A stretch of 64,000 nt of DNA, taken from NCBI RefSeq assembly GCF_016862755.1, contig NZ_BONO01000020.1, positions 27,352 through 91,351 on the forward strand. The letters are read 5' to 3'. How positions within the stretch are numbered: the first letter of the stretch is position 1; every line of letters starts with the position of its first letter. Of this stretch, positions 34,776 to 45,848 are shown piece by piece. The notes under the pieces are model-generated. The model saw only the letters and a list, made by a program, of their open reading frames with translations, did not search any database and had not been told where the DNA came from. The stretch is from Cellulomonas pakistanensis. Its GTDB lineage: Bacteria > Actinomycetota > Actinomycetes > Actinomycetales > Cellulomonadaceae. Position numbers and translations under genes: made by a program.

Positions 34776-35991
34776 GCCGCGCCGCCCGTCAGGCGCCACC
34801 ACGTCGTCGCGAGGTCGGCGCCGGGTGCGGCCTGCACGACGCGCCACCCGGCGCGCCGGAGCTGCCGCGCGGTGGCGCCGGCGTGCTCGTCGCCGTCGGC
34901 GCCGCGGACCAGCGCCCAGGACGGCCGGGTCTGGCTGACCCCGGCGAGCGCGGCGCGCCCGGCCGGCCCCTGCGGCCCGAGCACGGCGATGACGAGGCCC
35001 GAGCCGCCGTCCGCCTCGTCGAGCCGGCGGATCTCCGCGAGCAGCGCGGCCTCCGCCGCGGCGGGGTCGGGCCGGCCCGCGAGGTCGACGGTCGCGTCGA
35101 GGAGCTGCTGGCGGCCGGGGGCCTCGAGCCGGGCGCCGCGCGGGTCGTCCGCCGCGGTGCCGGTGAGCAGGTGCGTGGGGTGGCCGGCGGCGTGCGTGGC
35201 GATGGCGACCGACGCGGCGAGCGAGATCGACCACTCGAGGTCGGCGCCGGGGGCCGGCTGGTCGAGCAGCACGGTGACGGGGCGCATGCCGGCGCGCTCG
35301 TCGGAGCGCACGACCAGCTCGCCGCGGCGCGCGCTGCTCGGCCAGTGCACGCGGCGCAGGTCGTCGCCGACGCGGTAGTCGCGCAGCGCGGCGTCGTCCG
35401 GCGCGGGGGACCGGGCGCCGACGACCGACCGCTCCGGCTCCGCGACGAGCAGCTCGCGCGGGACGGGCAGGTCGACGACGGTCGGCCAGACCGTGACGGT
35501 CTCGCGCTCGCCCAGGGTGGCGCGGACCCGGGCGACGCCGAACGGGTCGGTGCGGGTGACGACGAGAGGGCCGAGCGCCCACCGGCCGCGCCGGGTGGCC
35601 TGCACGGGGTAGCGGAGGCGCACCGCGCGCGGCTCCCGGGCGACGGTCGCGCGCAGCGGCCGGCCGCCGGACAGCTCGACCGCCGCCTGCTCCCGCAGCT
35701 GCAGGTCGGTCAGCCGCGCGCGGGCGGCCCCCCGGGCGAGGCGGACCTCGACCTGCACGTCGGCGGTGCGGCCGACGTGCACGGGGTCGGGGTGCACGGT
35801 GCGCCGCGTGCGCAGACCCTGCCCGCGGCCCGGGTCGACCATGCCGACCGCGAGCATCCCGAGCACGACCAGCAGGACCGGCAGGGTGCCGATGGTCAGC
35901 AGGTCGGTGGACCCGAACGCGGTCCCGGTCGCGCCCACGGCGAGGCCGAGGACCAGCAGGCCCACGCCGCGGCGGGTCGGGCGCAGGCGCA

Positions 35992-35992
<1 letters not shown>
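34772..35992 (-). CDS. DUF58 domain-containing protein
   Basis: A 406-residue protein with two N-terminal membrane segments (GVGLLVLGLAVGATGTAFG and LLTIGTLPVLLVVLGMLAVGMV). A beta-rich region follows, then the DUF58 signature DPFGVAR...RDYRVGDDLRRVHWPSSARRGELVVR (about residues 178-270), and finally a von Willebrand A-like fold. It is coupled on both sides: its ATG overlaps the moxR stop and its stop overlaps the transglutaminase GTG. DUF58 proteins are the usual partners of MoxR ATPases and may act as substrate adaptors. This is context-based. Confidence 0.88.
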
Positions 35993-36996
<1,004 letters not shown>

Positions 36997-37160
36997 CGGG
37001 GGTCCCCTCGGTCGACTGGGGGAAGCCTAAGCGGCCGTCGGGGCGTCCGGGAGGTGAACCCGCACCCCGTCTCCCCACATCCCCCCACCCTGCGGCCACC
37101 GCCCTCCTCCACTTCGCTCCCCGGGCCGCCGGGCGCACCGCCGCCTGCGGCACCCGGATG

Positions 37161-37295
37161 GGCGCTGACCTGCGAGGACGCCGCCGGTCGCGCCGGGAGG
37201 GAGGGGCGGCGCGGGGCCGGCAGGCGCCCGGTGCGCCTCGCCGGGCCCGCCAAACCCTCCACACCGCTCCACCGGCGCTGACCTGCGGGGACGCC
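37161..37295. repeat. Pair of 22-bp direct repeats upstream of mraZ
   Basis: Copies at 37161-37182 and 37274-37295 both read GGCGCTGACCTGCG, then A or G, then GGACGCC, differing at one base. They lie 113 bases apart in the 416-base gap between moxR and mraZ (36997-37412), which otherwise holds the divergent promoters and no gene. Confidence 0.75.
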
Positions 37296-37333
37296 TCAGC
37301 TTCACCCGTCCGCCGCCGATTCATCCGGCGTAG

Positions 37334-37359
37334 GTGGAGTGAAGTGGAGTACCGTGGAG
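37334..37359 (+). promoter_or_regulatory. MraZ boxes: three GTGGAG repeats at 10-bp spacing
   Basis: GTGGAG occurs at 37334, 37344 and 37354, exactly one helical turn apart. MraZ is known to bind arrays of short direct repeats spaced by about 10 bp upstream of its own gene. A -10 candidate TACCGT (37350-37355) overlaps the array, so binding would repress the dcw operon. Confidence 0.75.
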
Positions 37360-37412
37360 CCATCGGGTGCCGAGGGGTGCCCGTGCGCGCGGTCCGGGGG
37401 AGGTGGGACGAC

Positions 37413-37886
37413 GTGGGGTTCGAGCAGGCACTCGCCGGGCTCGGCGCTTCCGTGCCCTTCCTCGGGACCCACACGCCGAAGCTCGACGAGAAGGGGCGGC
37501 TGATCCTCCCGGCGAAGTTCCGCCCCCAGCTCGCCCAGGGCCTGGTCATGACCCGGGGCCAGGACCGCTGCCTGTTCCTGCTGCCGCTCGACGAGTTCGC
37601 GCGGATGCACGACAAGCTGCGCCAGGCCCCCGTGACCAGCAAGCAGGCCCGCGACTACCTCCGCGTGTTCCTGTCCGGCGCCTCGGACGAGACACCGGAC
37701 AAGCAGGGACGCATCTCGATCCCCCCGATGCTGCGTGCCTACGCGGGTCTCGACCGGGACGTCGCCGTGATCGGCGCCGGCACCCGGGTGGAGATCTGGG
37801 ACCTGCAGGCCTGGGAGACGTACCTGGCCGAGCAGGAGGCCGGCTACGCCGAGACGGCCGAGGAGGTCTTCCCCGGCGCCTTCTGA
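37413..37886 (+). CDS. mraZ: Transcriptional regulator MraZ
   Basis: A 157-residue protein containing two AbrB-like MraZ domains, each with the DXXXR-type turn: [19 protein letters not shown] and [22 protein letters not shown]. It forms a ring that binds direct repeats upstream of the dcw cluster. GTG 37413 has the ribosome-binding site GGGGGAGG ten bases upstream and adds about 13 residues to the standard N-terminus. A GTG at 37452 (start VPFLGTHTP) would give the usual length but lacks a good site. It heads the dcw cluster. Confidence 0.92.
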   Translation: MGFEQALAGLGASVPFLGTHTPKLDEKGRLILPAKFRPQLAQGLVMTRGQDRCLFLLPLDEFARMHDKLRQAPVTSKQARDYLRVFLSGASDETPDKQGRISIPPMLRAYAGLDRDVAVIGAGTRVEIWDLQAWETYLAEQEAGYAETAEEVFPGAF

Positions 37887-37895
37887 CCCGCACCC

Positions 37896-37943
37896 ACGAC
37901 CCGCACCACGCACGACCCGCACCACGCACGACCCGCTCCACGC
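37896..37943. repeat. Three 16-bp tandem units after mraZ
   Basis: ACGACCCGCACCACGC is present three times in a row (37896, 37912, 37928); the third copy has one change. It lies in the 283-base gap between mraZ and rsmH, ahead of the leader RNA element. Confidence 0.8.
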
Positions 37944-38003
37944 ACCACCCGGAGCACGGACCGAGCACCAGCACCACCGCCCGGCGAGACCTCCCCCCGG
38001 CAG

Positions 38004-38074
38004 CTCTGACGCACTTCCCCGGCGTCAGAGGGCCGGTGGGGGATCTGGTCGGACGGCGGAGGGGCCGCCCGACC
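38004..38074 (+). promoter_or_regulatory. mraW-type leader RNA element
   Basis: A perfect hairpin, CTCTGACGC/GCGTCAGAG, presents the loop ACTTCCCCG. Downstream GTGGGGGATC can pair with the loop (TCCCC with GGGGA), giving a pseudoknot. A second hairpin, GGTCGGACGGC/GCCGCCCGACC (38047-38074), follows. As I recall it, the actinobacterial mraW RNA motif has a stem with a CUUCCCC terminal loop upstream of mraW (rsmH), which is exactly the position here. The ligand or regulatory mechanism is not established. Confidence 0.7.
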
Positions 38075-38169
38075 ACCACCGTGCCGGAGCACCAGCCGCA
38101 CCACCCGCACCACCCGCACCACTCCACCCCACCCCGCACCGCCCTGCAGCACCCGGAAGGAGGCCCGCC

Positions 38170-39255
38170 ATGGCCGAGCGCGACGCCGCGTCCCGCCACC
38201 TGCCGGTCCTCCTGCAGCGCTGCGTCGACCTGCTGGCCCCGGCGCTGGCGGAGCCCGGCTCCGTGATGATCGACGCCACGCTCGGCATGGGCGGCCACAC
38301 CGAGGGCGTGCTCGAGGCGCTGCCGCACGTGCGGGTCGTCGGGATCGACCGGGACCCGGAGGCGCTGCGCCTGGCGTCGGCGCGGCTGGCCCGGTTCGGC
38401 GACCGGTTCACCCCGGTGCACGCCGTGTACGACGAGATCCCCGAGGTGCTCGAGCGCCTCGACCTGCCGGGCGTGCAGGGCGTGCTCATGGACCTGGGCG
38501 TGTCCTCGCTGCAGCTGGACGAGGCCGGGCGCGGGTTCGCCTACGCGCAGGACGCGCCGCTGGACATGCGGATGGACCCGACCCGCGGCCGGACCGCCGC
38601 CGAGGTGCTCAACACCTACGACGAGGCCGACCTGGCCCGCGTGCTGCGCGAGTACGGCGAGGAGCGGTTCGCCGGCCGGATCGCGCGCCGCATCGTGCAG
38701 GCCCGCGAGAAGGCCCCGCTGGAGCGGACGTCCGAGCTGGTCGACCTGGTCCGCGCGGGCATCCCCGCGGCGGCGCGGCAGACCGGCGGCAACCCGGCCA
38801 AGCGCACGTTCCAGGCGCTGCGCATCGAGGTGAACGACGAGCTCGCCGTGCTGGCCCGCGCGGTCCCTGCGGCGGTCGAGGCGCTGGTCGTCGGCGGCCG
38901 GATCGTCGTCGAGTCGTACCAGTCGCTCGAGGACCGCCTCGTGAAGCGGGCGTTCGCCGCCGGCGCCGAGATCAGCGCGCCGCCCGGGCTGCCCGTGGTC
39001 CCGGAGACGCACGCGCCGTTCCTGCGCCTGCTCACCCGCGGCGCCGAGGAGGCCGACGCGGCCGAGCTCGCTCGCAACCCCCGCTCGCAGTCGGTGCGCC
39101 TGCGGGCCGCCGAGCGGCTGCGCCCGACCCCGGAGCACCTGCGTCCGGGGCGCGGCGACGCCGGCAGTACCGGCGGTCCGGGCGGCCGCCGCCCCGACCG
39201 CACCCGCGCACCCCGCGCGCCCCGCAGCCCGAACGGACCGAGGAGAACCGCATGA
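38170..39255 (+). CDS. rsmH: 16S rRNA (cytosine1402-N4)-methyltransferase RsmH
   Basis: A 361-residue SAM-dependent enzyme, formerly MraW, methylating C1402 in the ribosomal P site. SAM motif I is [17 protein letters not shown], followed by [14 protein letters not shown] and the family signature [30 protein letters not shown]. The insert domain has [28 protein letters not shown], then [16 protein letters not shown] and the [14 protein letters not shown] region. The C-terminal 50 residues are basic and disordered. ATG 38170 follows GGAAGGAGG. The stop overlaps the ftsL ATG. Confidence 0.95.
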   Translation: MAERDAASRHLPVLLQRCVDLLAPALAEPGSVMIDATLGMGGHTEGVLEALPHVRVVGIDRDPEALRLASARLARFGDRFTPVHAVYDEIPEVLERLDLPGVQGVLMDLGVSSLQLDEAGRGFAYAQDAPLDMRMDPTRGRTAAEVLNTYDEADLARVLREYGEERFAGRIARRIVQAREKAPLERTSELVDLVRAGIPAAARQTGGNPAKRTFQALRIEVNDELAVLARAVPAAVEALVVGGRIVVESYQSLEDRLVKRAFAAGAEISAPPGLPVVPETHAPFLRLLTRGAEEADAAELARNPRSQSVRLRAAERLRPTPEHLRPGRGDAGSTGGPGGRRPDRTRAPRAPRSPNGPRRTA

Positions 39256-39662
39256 GCGCCGAGCAGGCCGTCCGCGCACCGCGCGTCCGCCCCCGCCCGT
39301 CCGCCGAGCCGCAGTCCGCCCCGGAGCGGCCGCGGCTGCGCCTGGTCCGTCCGCCGGCCCAGGCGCGCACGCACGTGCCGTTCGTGGTGACGTGCATGGC
39401 GATCCTCGCCGGGGCGCTGATCGCGGCGCTGCTGCTCAACACCCAGCTCGCCGCCGGCTCGTACGAGCAGCGCTCGATGGACGTCCGGCTCGCCGAGCTG
39501 GCGCGGTCCGAGCAGGCGCTGTCCGCCGAGCTGGACGCCAACAAGGCGCCGGCGAACCTCGCGGCGCGCGCCGCGGCCCAGGGCATGGTGCCCGCCGGGT
39601 CGACCGGCTGGCTCCAGCTCTCCGACGGCACGGTCCGGGGCGACGCGGCGGCCGGGCAGTGA
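39252..39662 (+). CDS. ftsL: FtsL-like division protein
   Basis: A 136-residue bitopic protein. It has a Pro/Arg-rich cytoplasmic N-terminus (about 40 residues), one membrane segment ([19 protein letters not shown]), and a coiled-coil extracytoplasmic part ([25 protein letters not shown]). Length, topology and position between rsmH and ftsI identify it as FtsL despite poor sequence conservation. It should join FtsQ and FtsB in activating FtsWI. It overlaps both neighbours by four bases (ATGA and GTGA), so the three are translationally coupled. Confidence 0.85.
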   Translation: MSAEQAVRAPRVRPRPSAEPQSAPERPRLRLVRPPAQARTHVPFVVTCMAILAGALIAALLLNTQLAAGSYEQRSMDVRLAELARSEQALSAELDANKAPANLAARAAAQGMVPAGSTGWLQLSDGTVRGDAAAGQ

Positions 39663-41545
39663 CGACGCCGACGACCCGCACCCCCGCTCGCCGCACCTCC
39701 GCGCCCGCGCGCCCCGTGCGCGGGCGCTCCGGCGCGCGCCCGGGCGGCGGGCTGCCGACCCAGCGCGGACCGCGCGGACCCTGGGCCCCCCGCCCGGGCG
39801 GCCCGAGCGTCGTGATGCTGAACCGGCGCCGGGCGGTGCTGGTCGTGACGATCGCGCTGCTGCTCACCGTGTTCTCGGGGCGGCTGATCTGGCTGCAGGG
39901 CGTAGGCGGCGACGCGATCGCCGCCGAGGCGCTGCAGAGCCGGCTGACGCACGCGCAGCTGGTCGCGGCGCGCGGCACGATCACCGACAGCGAGGGCGAG
40001 GTCCTCGCCACGTCGGTGGACCGGTACGACGTCGTCGCGAACCAGCAGCTGATCAAGACGTGGTCGACGACCGAGGACGGCGAGACGTACTCGGGAGCGG
40101 CGGGTGCCGCGCAGCTCATGGCGCCGATCCTCGGCGTGAACGCCGCGGAGCTGGGCGCCAAGCTCGACGGCGACTCCGGCTACAAGTACGTCGCCAAGAA
40201 CGTGCTGCCGGAGGTGTGGCAGGCGATCCGCGAGCTGCGGATCAACGGCATCACCTCGGAGCAGGTCGCCGAGCGCGTCTACCCGAACGGCAACCTGGCG
40301 GGCAACCTGCTCGGCTGGGTGAACAGCGAGGGCGTGGGCGCGCAGGGGCTCGAGTCGACGCTGGAGGACGACCTCGCGGGCACGCCCGGTAGGACGACCT
40401 ACGAGCGCGGCGCCGGCGGGCAGCTCATCCCCGGCGGGTTCGAGGAGTCGACGGCCGCCACCGACGGCCGCAGCGTGCAGCTGACGATCAACTCCGACAT
40501 CCAGTGGAAGGCGCAGCAGGCGATCGAGCAGCAGGTCGCCGCGACCGGCTCGGCCTCCGGCACGATCGTCATGACGTCGGTGAAGACCGGCGAGGTGCTC
40601 GCGATGGCGGAGTCGCGCACCGTCGACCCCAACGACCCCGGCGCCGACAGCACCCTGTGGGGCGGCTCCAGCGCGGTGTCGGACGTGTTCGAGCCCGGCT
40701 CGACGGCGAAGATCATCACGATGGCCGCGGCGATCGAGACCGGTATCACCGACCCGCTCCAGCAGTTCGAGGTCCCGTACAACTACACGACCGCGAACGG
40801 CCAGACCTTCAAGGACTCGCACGAGCACTCGGGTCAGCGGCTCACCACGACCGGGATCCTCGCCGAGTCGTCGAACACCGGCACCGTGATGATCGGGCAG
40901 AACCTGCCCGAGCAGGTGCGGCACGACTACCTGGCGAAGTTCGGCTTCGGCCAGAAGACCGGCATCGAGCTGCCCGCCGAGCAGGCAGGCCGGCTGTGGG
41001 ACGTCGACCGGTGGGACGGCCGCACGAAGTACGCGGTCCTCTTCGGCCAGGGCCTGTCGGTGACCGCGCTGCAGGCGACCGACGTCTTCGCGACGATCGC
41101 CAACGGCGGCGTCCGGGTCACCCCGCACCTGGTCAAGGGCTGGACGGAGCCGGACGGCACGTTCACCCCGGCCGAACCCGCCGCCACGACCCAGGTCGTG
41201 TCCCCGGAGACGGCGCAGACCGTGCTCACGATGATGGAGAGCGCCGTCGACGAGGGCACCGGCTCCTCGGCGGCCATCCCGGGCTACCGCGTCGCCGGCA
41301 AGACCGGTACGGCTCAGGCGTGGGCCATGGACGGCACGCAGGGCATCACGGCGTCGTTCATCGGCGTCGCGCCGGCGGACGACCCGGAGATCGCCGTCAG
41401 CGTCGTGCTGCACAACCCGACCACGTCCGAGTGGGGCGGCGTCGTCGCGGCGCCGGTGTTCTCGGACGTGGCGGGGTACGCGCTCACCGAGCTCGGCATC
41501 GCGCCCAGCGGCACGGCGCCGCAGCTGTTCCCGACCGAGTGGTGA
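39659..41545 (+). CDS. ftsI: Septal peptidoglycan transpeptidase FtsI (class B PBP)
   Basis: A 628-residue penicillin-binding protein crosslinking septal peptidoglycan. A disordered basic N-terminus of about 58 residues precedes one membrane segment (AVLVVTIALLLTVFSGRLIWL). The PBP dimerisation domain and the transpeptidase domain follow, with the active-site Ser348 in GSTAKI, SSN at residues 404-406 and K548-T-G in GKTGTAQ. The GTG start overlaps the ftsL stop. No PASTA repeats are present. It partners with FtsW, encoded 6 kb downstream. Confidence 0.95.
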   Translation: MTTPTTRTPARRTSAPARPVRGRSGARPGGGLPTQRGPRGPWAPRPGGPSVVMLNRRRAVLVVTIALLLTVFSGRLIWLQGVGGDAIAAEALQSRLTHAQLVAARGTITDSEGEVLATSVDRYDVVANQQLIKTWSTTEDGETYSGAAGAAQLMAPILGVNAAELGAKLDGDSGYKYVAKNVLPEVWQAIRELRINGITSEQVAERVYPNGNLAGNLLGWVNSEGVGAQGLESTLEDDLAGTPGRTTYERGAGGQLIPGGFEESTAATDGRSVQLTINSDIQWKAQQAIEQQVAATGSASGTIVMTSVKTGEVLAMAESRTVDPNDPGADSTLWGGSSAVSDVFEPGSTAKIITMAAAIETGITDPLQQFEVPYNYTTANGQTFKDSHEHSGQRLTTTGILAESSNTGTVMIGQNLPEQVRHDYLAKFGFGQKTGIELPAEQAGRLWDVDRWDGRTKYAVLFGQGLSVTALQATDVFATIANGGVRVTPHLVKGWTEPDGTFTPAEPAATTQVVSPETAQTVLTMMESAVDEGTGSSAAIPGYRVAGKTGTAQAWAMDGTQGITASFIGVAPADDPEIAVSVVLHNPTTSEWGGVVAAPVFSDVAGYALTELGIAPSGTAPQLFPTEW

Positions 41546-41651
41546 CACCCGTGCGCACCACCGGCCCCGTCCTGCCCACGACCGCCCGCGCGGGGCACCC
41601 CGCGGGCGCCCGCCCGGCCTCCCCGGTCGCGGGGGCCCGTGGCCCGCGCGG

Positions 41652-41657
41652 TAGATT
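41652..41657 (+). promoter_or_regulatory. Internal -10 box before murE
   Basis: TAGATT lies six bases before the murE ATG at 41664, consistent with an internal leaderless promoter in the 118-base gap after ftsI. Confidence 0.55.
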
Positions 41658-41663
41658 CTCCCT

Positions 41664-43274
41664 ATGACGTCCCCGCAGGGCCGGCTCCGGCCGGAGCACC
41701 CCCACCAGCGCCGGGTCGCCGACCTCGCCGACGCGTTCGGGCTCGTCAGGGCCGGTGCGCCGGTGCCCGAGGACCTCGCCACGACGGGGGTCACGGTGGC
41801 GAGCGGCGACGCCGCCCCCGGCGACCTGTTCGTCGCCGTTCCCGGCGCGCACACGCACGGCGCCACGCACGCCCCGCAGGCCCTCGCGGCCGGCGCCGTG
41901 GCGGTCGTCACGGACCGCGCGGGCGCAGAGGTGCTCGGCGCCTTCGACGACCCCGCGGTCTGCGCGGTGCCGGTGCTCGTGACCGACGACCCGCGCGCGC
42001 TCGCCGGTCCGCTGGCCGCCGAGCTGCACGGCCACCCCGGCCGCCGCCTGACGACCGTCGGCGTGACCGGCACGAACGGCAAGACCACGACGATGTATTT
42101 CGTCGAGGCCGCGCTGCGCCGCGCGCACGCGAGCACCGTGGTCATGGGCACCGTGGAGCTCCGGATCGGCGACGAGGCGATCGAGAGCCCGCGCACCACG
42201 GTCGAGGCGCCGGTCGTGCAGTCGATGCTGTCCCGCGGCCTCGAGGTCGGCGCGACGGCCGTCGCGATGGAGGTGTCGTCGCACGCGCTCGCCCTGGGCC
42301 GGATGAACGGCCTCGAGCTCGACGTCGCCGGCTTCACCAACCTGCAGCGCGACCACCTCGACTTCCACGGCGACATGGAGGGGTACTACCGCGCCAAGGC
42401 GCAGCTGTTCCGCCCCGGCCACGCGCGCCGCGGGGTCGTGGTGGTCGACGACGAGTGGGGCCGCCGGCTGGCCGACGAGGCCGAGATCCCCGTCGACACG
42501 GTCGCCACGCACGTCGGCGCGCCGGAGGGGGAGACCGCCGACTGGACGGTGACCGAGGCCGACGTCGGCCTGGACGGCGTCGGGTCGACCTTCACGCTGC
42601 GGGACCCCGACGGCGCCCTGCACCGCGCCGCGAGCCCGCTGCCCGGTCTCGTCAACGTGTCGAACGCGGCCCTGGCGGTCGTGCTGGCGCACCGCGCCGG
42701 CGTGCCGCTCGACGTCGCGATCGACGCCGTCGGCACCGCGTCCGGCGTGCCCGGCCGGATGGAGCGCGTGGTCGAGCGCCGCGGCGGGGCGAGCCCGCGC
42801 CCGCTGTGCCTGGTCGACTACGCGCACACCCCGGACGCCCTGGTGCTCGCGCTGGAGGCCGTGCGCCCGATCACGCCCGGCCGGCTGGTCCTCGTCTTCG
42901 GGTCCGACGGCGACCGCGACCGCGGCAAGCGGCCGATCATGGGGCGCATCGCCGCGCGCCTCGCGGACGTGCTCGTCGTCACCGACGAGAACCCGCGCTC
43001 GGAGGACCCCGCGGCCATCCGGGCCGCCATCCTGGACGGGGTGCGCGAGGAGCGCCCCGCGCTGGCCGACGTGCACGAGGCCGTCAGCCGCACCCAGGCC
43101 ATCCACGACGCCCTCGACCTCGCGACGGAGCTGGACACCATCATCATCACGGGCAAGGGCCACGAGCCGACCCAGGAGATCGCCGGGGTCTTCCACCGGT
43201 ACAACGACCGCGACGTGCTGCGGGCGGCGGACGCCGCGCTGACGGCGCGCGAGGCGCAGGAGCAGACCGCGTGA
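41664..43274 (+). CDS. murE: UDP-MurNAc-L-Ala-D-Glu ligase MurE (third residue uncertain)
   Basis: A 536-residue Mur ligase adding the diamino acid at position 3 of the stem peptide. The ATP loop is GTNGKTTT from residue 136, the carbamylated-Lys region is [10 protein letters not shown], and the C-terminal domain carries [15 protein letters not shown]. The specificity motif reads E442-N-P-R-S-E-D-P, whereas meso-DAP enzymes have DNPR. Arg445 is kept, but the first Asp is Glu. Cellulomonas uses L-ornithine at this position, so an altered preference is possible. Start ATG fits the -10 box. It overlaps murF. Confidence 0.93.
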   Translation: MTSPQGRLRPEHPHQRRVADLADAFGLVRAGAPVPEDLATTGVTVASGDAAPGDLFVAVPGAHTHGATHAPQALAAGAVAVVTDRAGAEVLGAFDDPAVCAVPVLVTDDPRALAGPLAAELHGHPGRRLTTVGVTGTNGKTTTMYFVEAALRRAHASTVVMGTVELRIGDEAIESPRTTVEAPVVQSMLSRGLEVGATAVAMEVSSHALALGRMNGLELDVAGFTNLQRDHLDFHGDMEGYYRAKAQLFRPGHARRGVVVVDDEWGRRLADEAEIPVDTVATHVGAPEGETADWTVTEADVGLDGVGSTFTLRDPDGALHRAASPLPGLVNVSNAALAVVLAHRAGVPLDVAIDAVGTASGVPGRMERVVERRGGASPRPLCLVDYAHTPDALVLALEAVRPITPGRLVLVFGSDGDRDRGKRPIMGRIAARLADVLVVTDENPRSEDPAAIRAAILDGVREERPALADVHEAVSRTQAIHDALDLATELDTIIITGKGHEPTQEIAGVFHRYNDRDVLRAADAALTAREAQEQTA

Positions 43275-44773
43275 TCGCGATGACGGCGGCCGAGGTGGCC
43301 GCGGCGACCGGCGGGCGCCTGTGGCCCGAGGACCTGGACCCGGCGACCGTGGTGACCGGCCCCGTGGTGGTCGACTCGCGGCAGGCCGGGCCGGGCTCCC
43401 TGTTCGTGGCGCTGCCCGGCGAGCACGCCGACGGGCACGACTTCGCGGGCGCCGCGGTGCGCGCGGGCGCCACCCTGGTGCTCGGCTCGCGCCCGGTGAC
43501 CCACGACGGCCCCGACGACGGCGGCCCGGTGCCGCTGCCGTCCGTGCTCGTCGAGGACGTCGAGCGGGCGCTCGGCGACCTGGCGCGCGTCGTGCTGGAG
43601 CGGCTGCGCGAGGCGGCCGTCGAGCCCGGCGGGACCGACCTGCGCGTCATCGGCGTCACCGGCTCGGTCGGCAAGACGACCACCAAGGACCTGCTGGCGC
43701 AGCTGTGCGCCGCGGCGGGCCCGACCGTCGCGCCGAAGAAGTCGTTCAACAACGAGATCGGCCTGCCGCTCACCGTGCTGCGCGCCGACGAGCAGACCCG
43801 GTTCCTCGTGCTCGAGATGGGCGCGTCCGGCATCGGCCACCTGACCTACCTGACGGACATCGCGCCGCCCGACGTGGCGGTCGTGCTGGTCGTCGGGCAC
43901 GCGCACCTCGAGGGCTTCGGCGGGATCGAGGCCGTGGCGCGCGCCAAGGCCGAGCTCGTCGCGGGCCTCGCGCCCGGCGGGGTCGCGGTGCTCAACGCCG
44001 ACGACCACCGCGTGCTGGCGATGGCGGACCAGGCGCCCGGCGCGGTCGCGACGTTCGGCACCACCTCGGTGGCCGACGTCCGCGCGGTCGACCTGCGCCT
44101 CGCGGGCGGGCGTCCGGCCTTCACGATCGACGCCGGGCGGGTGCCACCGGTCGAGGGCGACGACTCGCGGGAGCGGGCCGACGTCACGCTGCGCCTGGTC
44201 GGCGAGCACCACGTGCACAACGCGCTCGCCGCCGCTGGTGCCGCACTCGCGGTCGGGCTGCCGCTCGCGGACGTCGCGGCCGGCCTGTCCGCCGCCGACG
44301 CGATCAGCCCGCACCGGATGCACGTCGTGGAGCGCCCCGACGGCATCACCGTCGTCGACGACTCGTACAACGCCAACCCGGACTCGATGCGGGCCGCCCT
44401 GCGCGCGCTCGCCGTGCTGTCCGGGCGGCAGCGCCGGTCGGTCGCCGTGCTCGGCGAGATGATGGAGCTCGGCGCCGACGCGCGCCGCGAGCACGAGGAC
44501 ATCGGGCTGCAGGTCGTCCGGCTCAACGTGGACCTGACCGTCGTGGTCGGGCCCGGTGCGCTCGGCATCTTCGCGGGCGCGCAGCGCGAGGGGTCGTGGG
44601 GCGACGAGGTCGTGATGGTCGACGACGTCGACGCGGCCGCGGCGTTCCTGGAGGGGGAGCTGCGCCCGGGCGACGTGGTGCTGCTCAAGGCGTCGAACGG
44701 CGCCGGCCTGTGGCGGCTGGGCGACCTGCTGACCGGCGCGGAGCCGGCCGGCGGCGCGGAGGTGCCCGCGTGA
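43271..44773 (+). CDS. murF: UDP-MurNAc-tripeptide:D-Ala-D-Ala ligase MurF
   Basis: A 500-residue Mur ligase completing UDP-MurNAc-pentapeptide. The ATP site is [15 protein letters not shown], followed by [31 protein letters not shown] and the central domain with LNADDHRVL. The C-terminal domain has [17 protein letters not shown] and LGEMMELG. The GTG start overlaps the murE stop (GTGA); an ATG at 43280 is an in-frame alternative three codons later. The stop overlaps the mraY start. Confidence 0.95.
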   Translation: MIAMTAAEVAAATGGRLWPEDLDPATVVTGPVVVDSRQAGPGSLFVALPGEHADGHDFAGAAVRAGATLVLGSRPVTHDGPDDGGPVPLPSVLVEDVERALGDLARVVLERLREAAVEPGGTDLRVIGVTGSVGKTTTKDLLAQLCAAAGPTVAPKKSFNNEIGLPLTVLRADEQTRFLVLEMGASGIGHLTYLTDIAPPDVAVVLVVGHAHLEGFGGIEAVARAKAELVAGLAPGGVAVLNADDHRVLAMADQAPGAVATFGTTSVADVRAVDLRLAGGRPAFTIDAGRVPPVEGDDSRERADVTLRLVGEHHVHNALAAAGAALAVGLPLADVAAGLSAADAISPHRMHVVERPDGITVVDDSYNANPDSMRAALRALAVLSGRQRRSVAVLGEMMELGADARREHEDIGLQVVRLNVDLTVVVGPGALGIFAGAQREGSWGDEVVMVDDVDAAAAFLEGELRPGDVVLLKASNGAGLWRLGDLLTGAEPAGGAEVPA

Positions 44774-45846
44774 TCTCCGTCCTCGTCGCCGGCGGCGTCG
44801 CGATGGTCGTCGCGCTGCTCGGCACCCCGCTGTTCATCAACTTCCTGGTCGCCAAGCAGTACGGCCAGTTCATCCGCCAGGACGGCCCGACCGCGCACTA
44901 CACCAAGCGCGGCACGCCGACGATGGGCGGCGTCGTCATCATCGCGGCGACCCTGATCGGGTTCGGCGTCGCCGCCCTGGTCACGGGCAACCTGCCCAGC
45001 GCGTCCGCCGTGCTCGTGCTGTTCCTCATGACCGGCCTGGGCGTCGTCGGGTTCCTCGACGACTTCATCAAGATCTCCCGGCAGCGCAGCCTCGGGCTGT
45101 CCGCGCGGTGGAAGATCGTCGGGCAGGGCTTCGTCGGCATCACGTTCGCGGTGCTCGCGCTGCAGTTCCCGGACGCCACGATGCGCACGCCCGCGTCCAC
45201 GAAGATCTCGTTCATCCGGGACACCGGCCTGGACCTCGCGTTCGCAGGGGCCACGATCGGCGCGATCCTGTTCGTGATCTGGGCCAACTTCCTCATCACG
45301 GCCTGGTCGAACGCCGTGAACCTGACCGACGGCCTGGACGGCCTGGCGACCGGGTCCTCGCTGATCGTGTTCGGCGCCTACGTGATCGTCTGCGTCTGGC
45401 AGTTCAACCAGCGGTGCGCGCTCACCGCCGGCGCCCGGTGCTACGCCACGCGCGACCCGCTCGACATGGCGGTGGTCGCCGCGGCGGTCACCGGCGCGTG
45501 CTTCGGGTTCCTGTGGTGGAACGCCAGCCCGGCCAAGATCTTCATGGGCGACACCGGCTCGCTGGCCCTCGGCGGCGCGCTCGCCGGCATGTCGATCGTC
45601 ACCCGCACCGAGGTGCTCGCGGCGATCATCGGCGGCCTGTTCGTCATCATCGTGCTGTCGGACGTCATCCAGATCGGCTTCTTCAAGATGACCGGCAGAC
45701 GGGTGTTCAAGATGGCACCGCTGCACCACCACTTCGAGCTGTCGGGGTGGGGCGAGGTCACGATCGTCATCCGGTTCTGGCTGATCGCCGGGCTGTTCGT
45801 GTCGCTGGGCATCGGGATCTTCTACGCGGAGTGGGTGACGGGCTGA
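44770..45846 (+). CDS. mraY: Phospho-MurNAc-pentapeptide-transferase MraY
   Basis: A 358-residue integral membrane enzyme with about 10 membrane segments. It transfers phospho-MurNAc-pentapeptide to undecaprenyl phosphate, making lipid I. Signatures include [23 protein letters not shown] (catalytic Asp pair), [26 protein letters not shown] and the HHHFE loop in [12 protein letters not shown]. The GTG start overlaps murF. It supplies the substrate for the MurG half of the fused enzyme downstream. Confidence 0.97.
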   Translation: MISVLVAGGVAMVVALLGTPLFINFLVAKQYGQFIRQDGPTAHYTKRGTPTMGGVVIIAATLIGFGVAALVTGNLPSASAVLVLFLMTGLGVVGFLDDFIKISRQRSLGLSARWKIVGQGFVGITFAVLALQFPDATMRTPASTKISFIRDTGLDLAFAGATIGAILFVIWANFLITAWSNAVNLTDGLDGLATGSSLIVFGAYVIVCVWQFNQRCALTAGARCYATRDPLDMAVVAAAVTGACFGFLWWNASPAKIFMGDTGSLALGGALAGMSIVTRTEVLAAIIGGLFVIIVLSDVIQIGFFKMTGRRVFKMAPLHHHFELSGWGEVTIVIRFWLIAGLFVSLGIGIFYAEWVTG

Positions 45847-45848
45847 CC

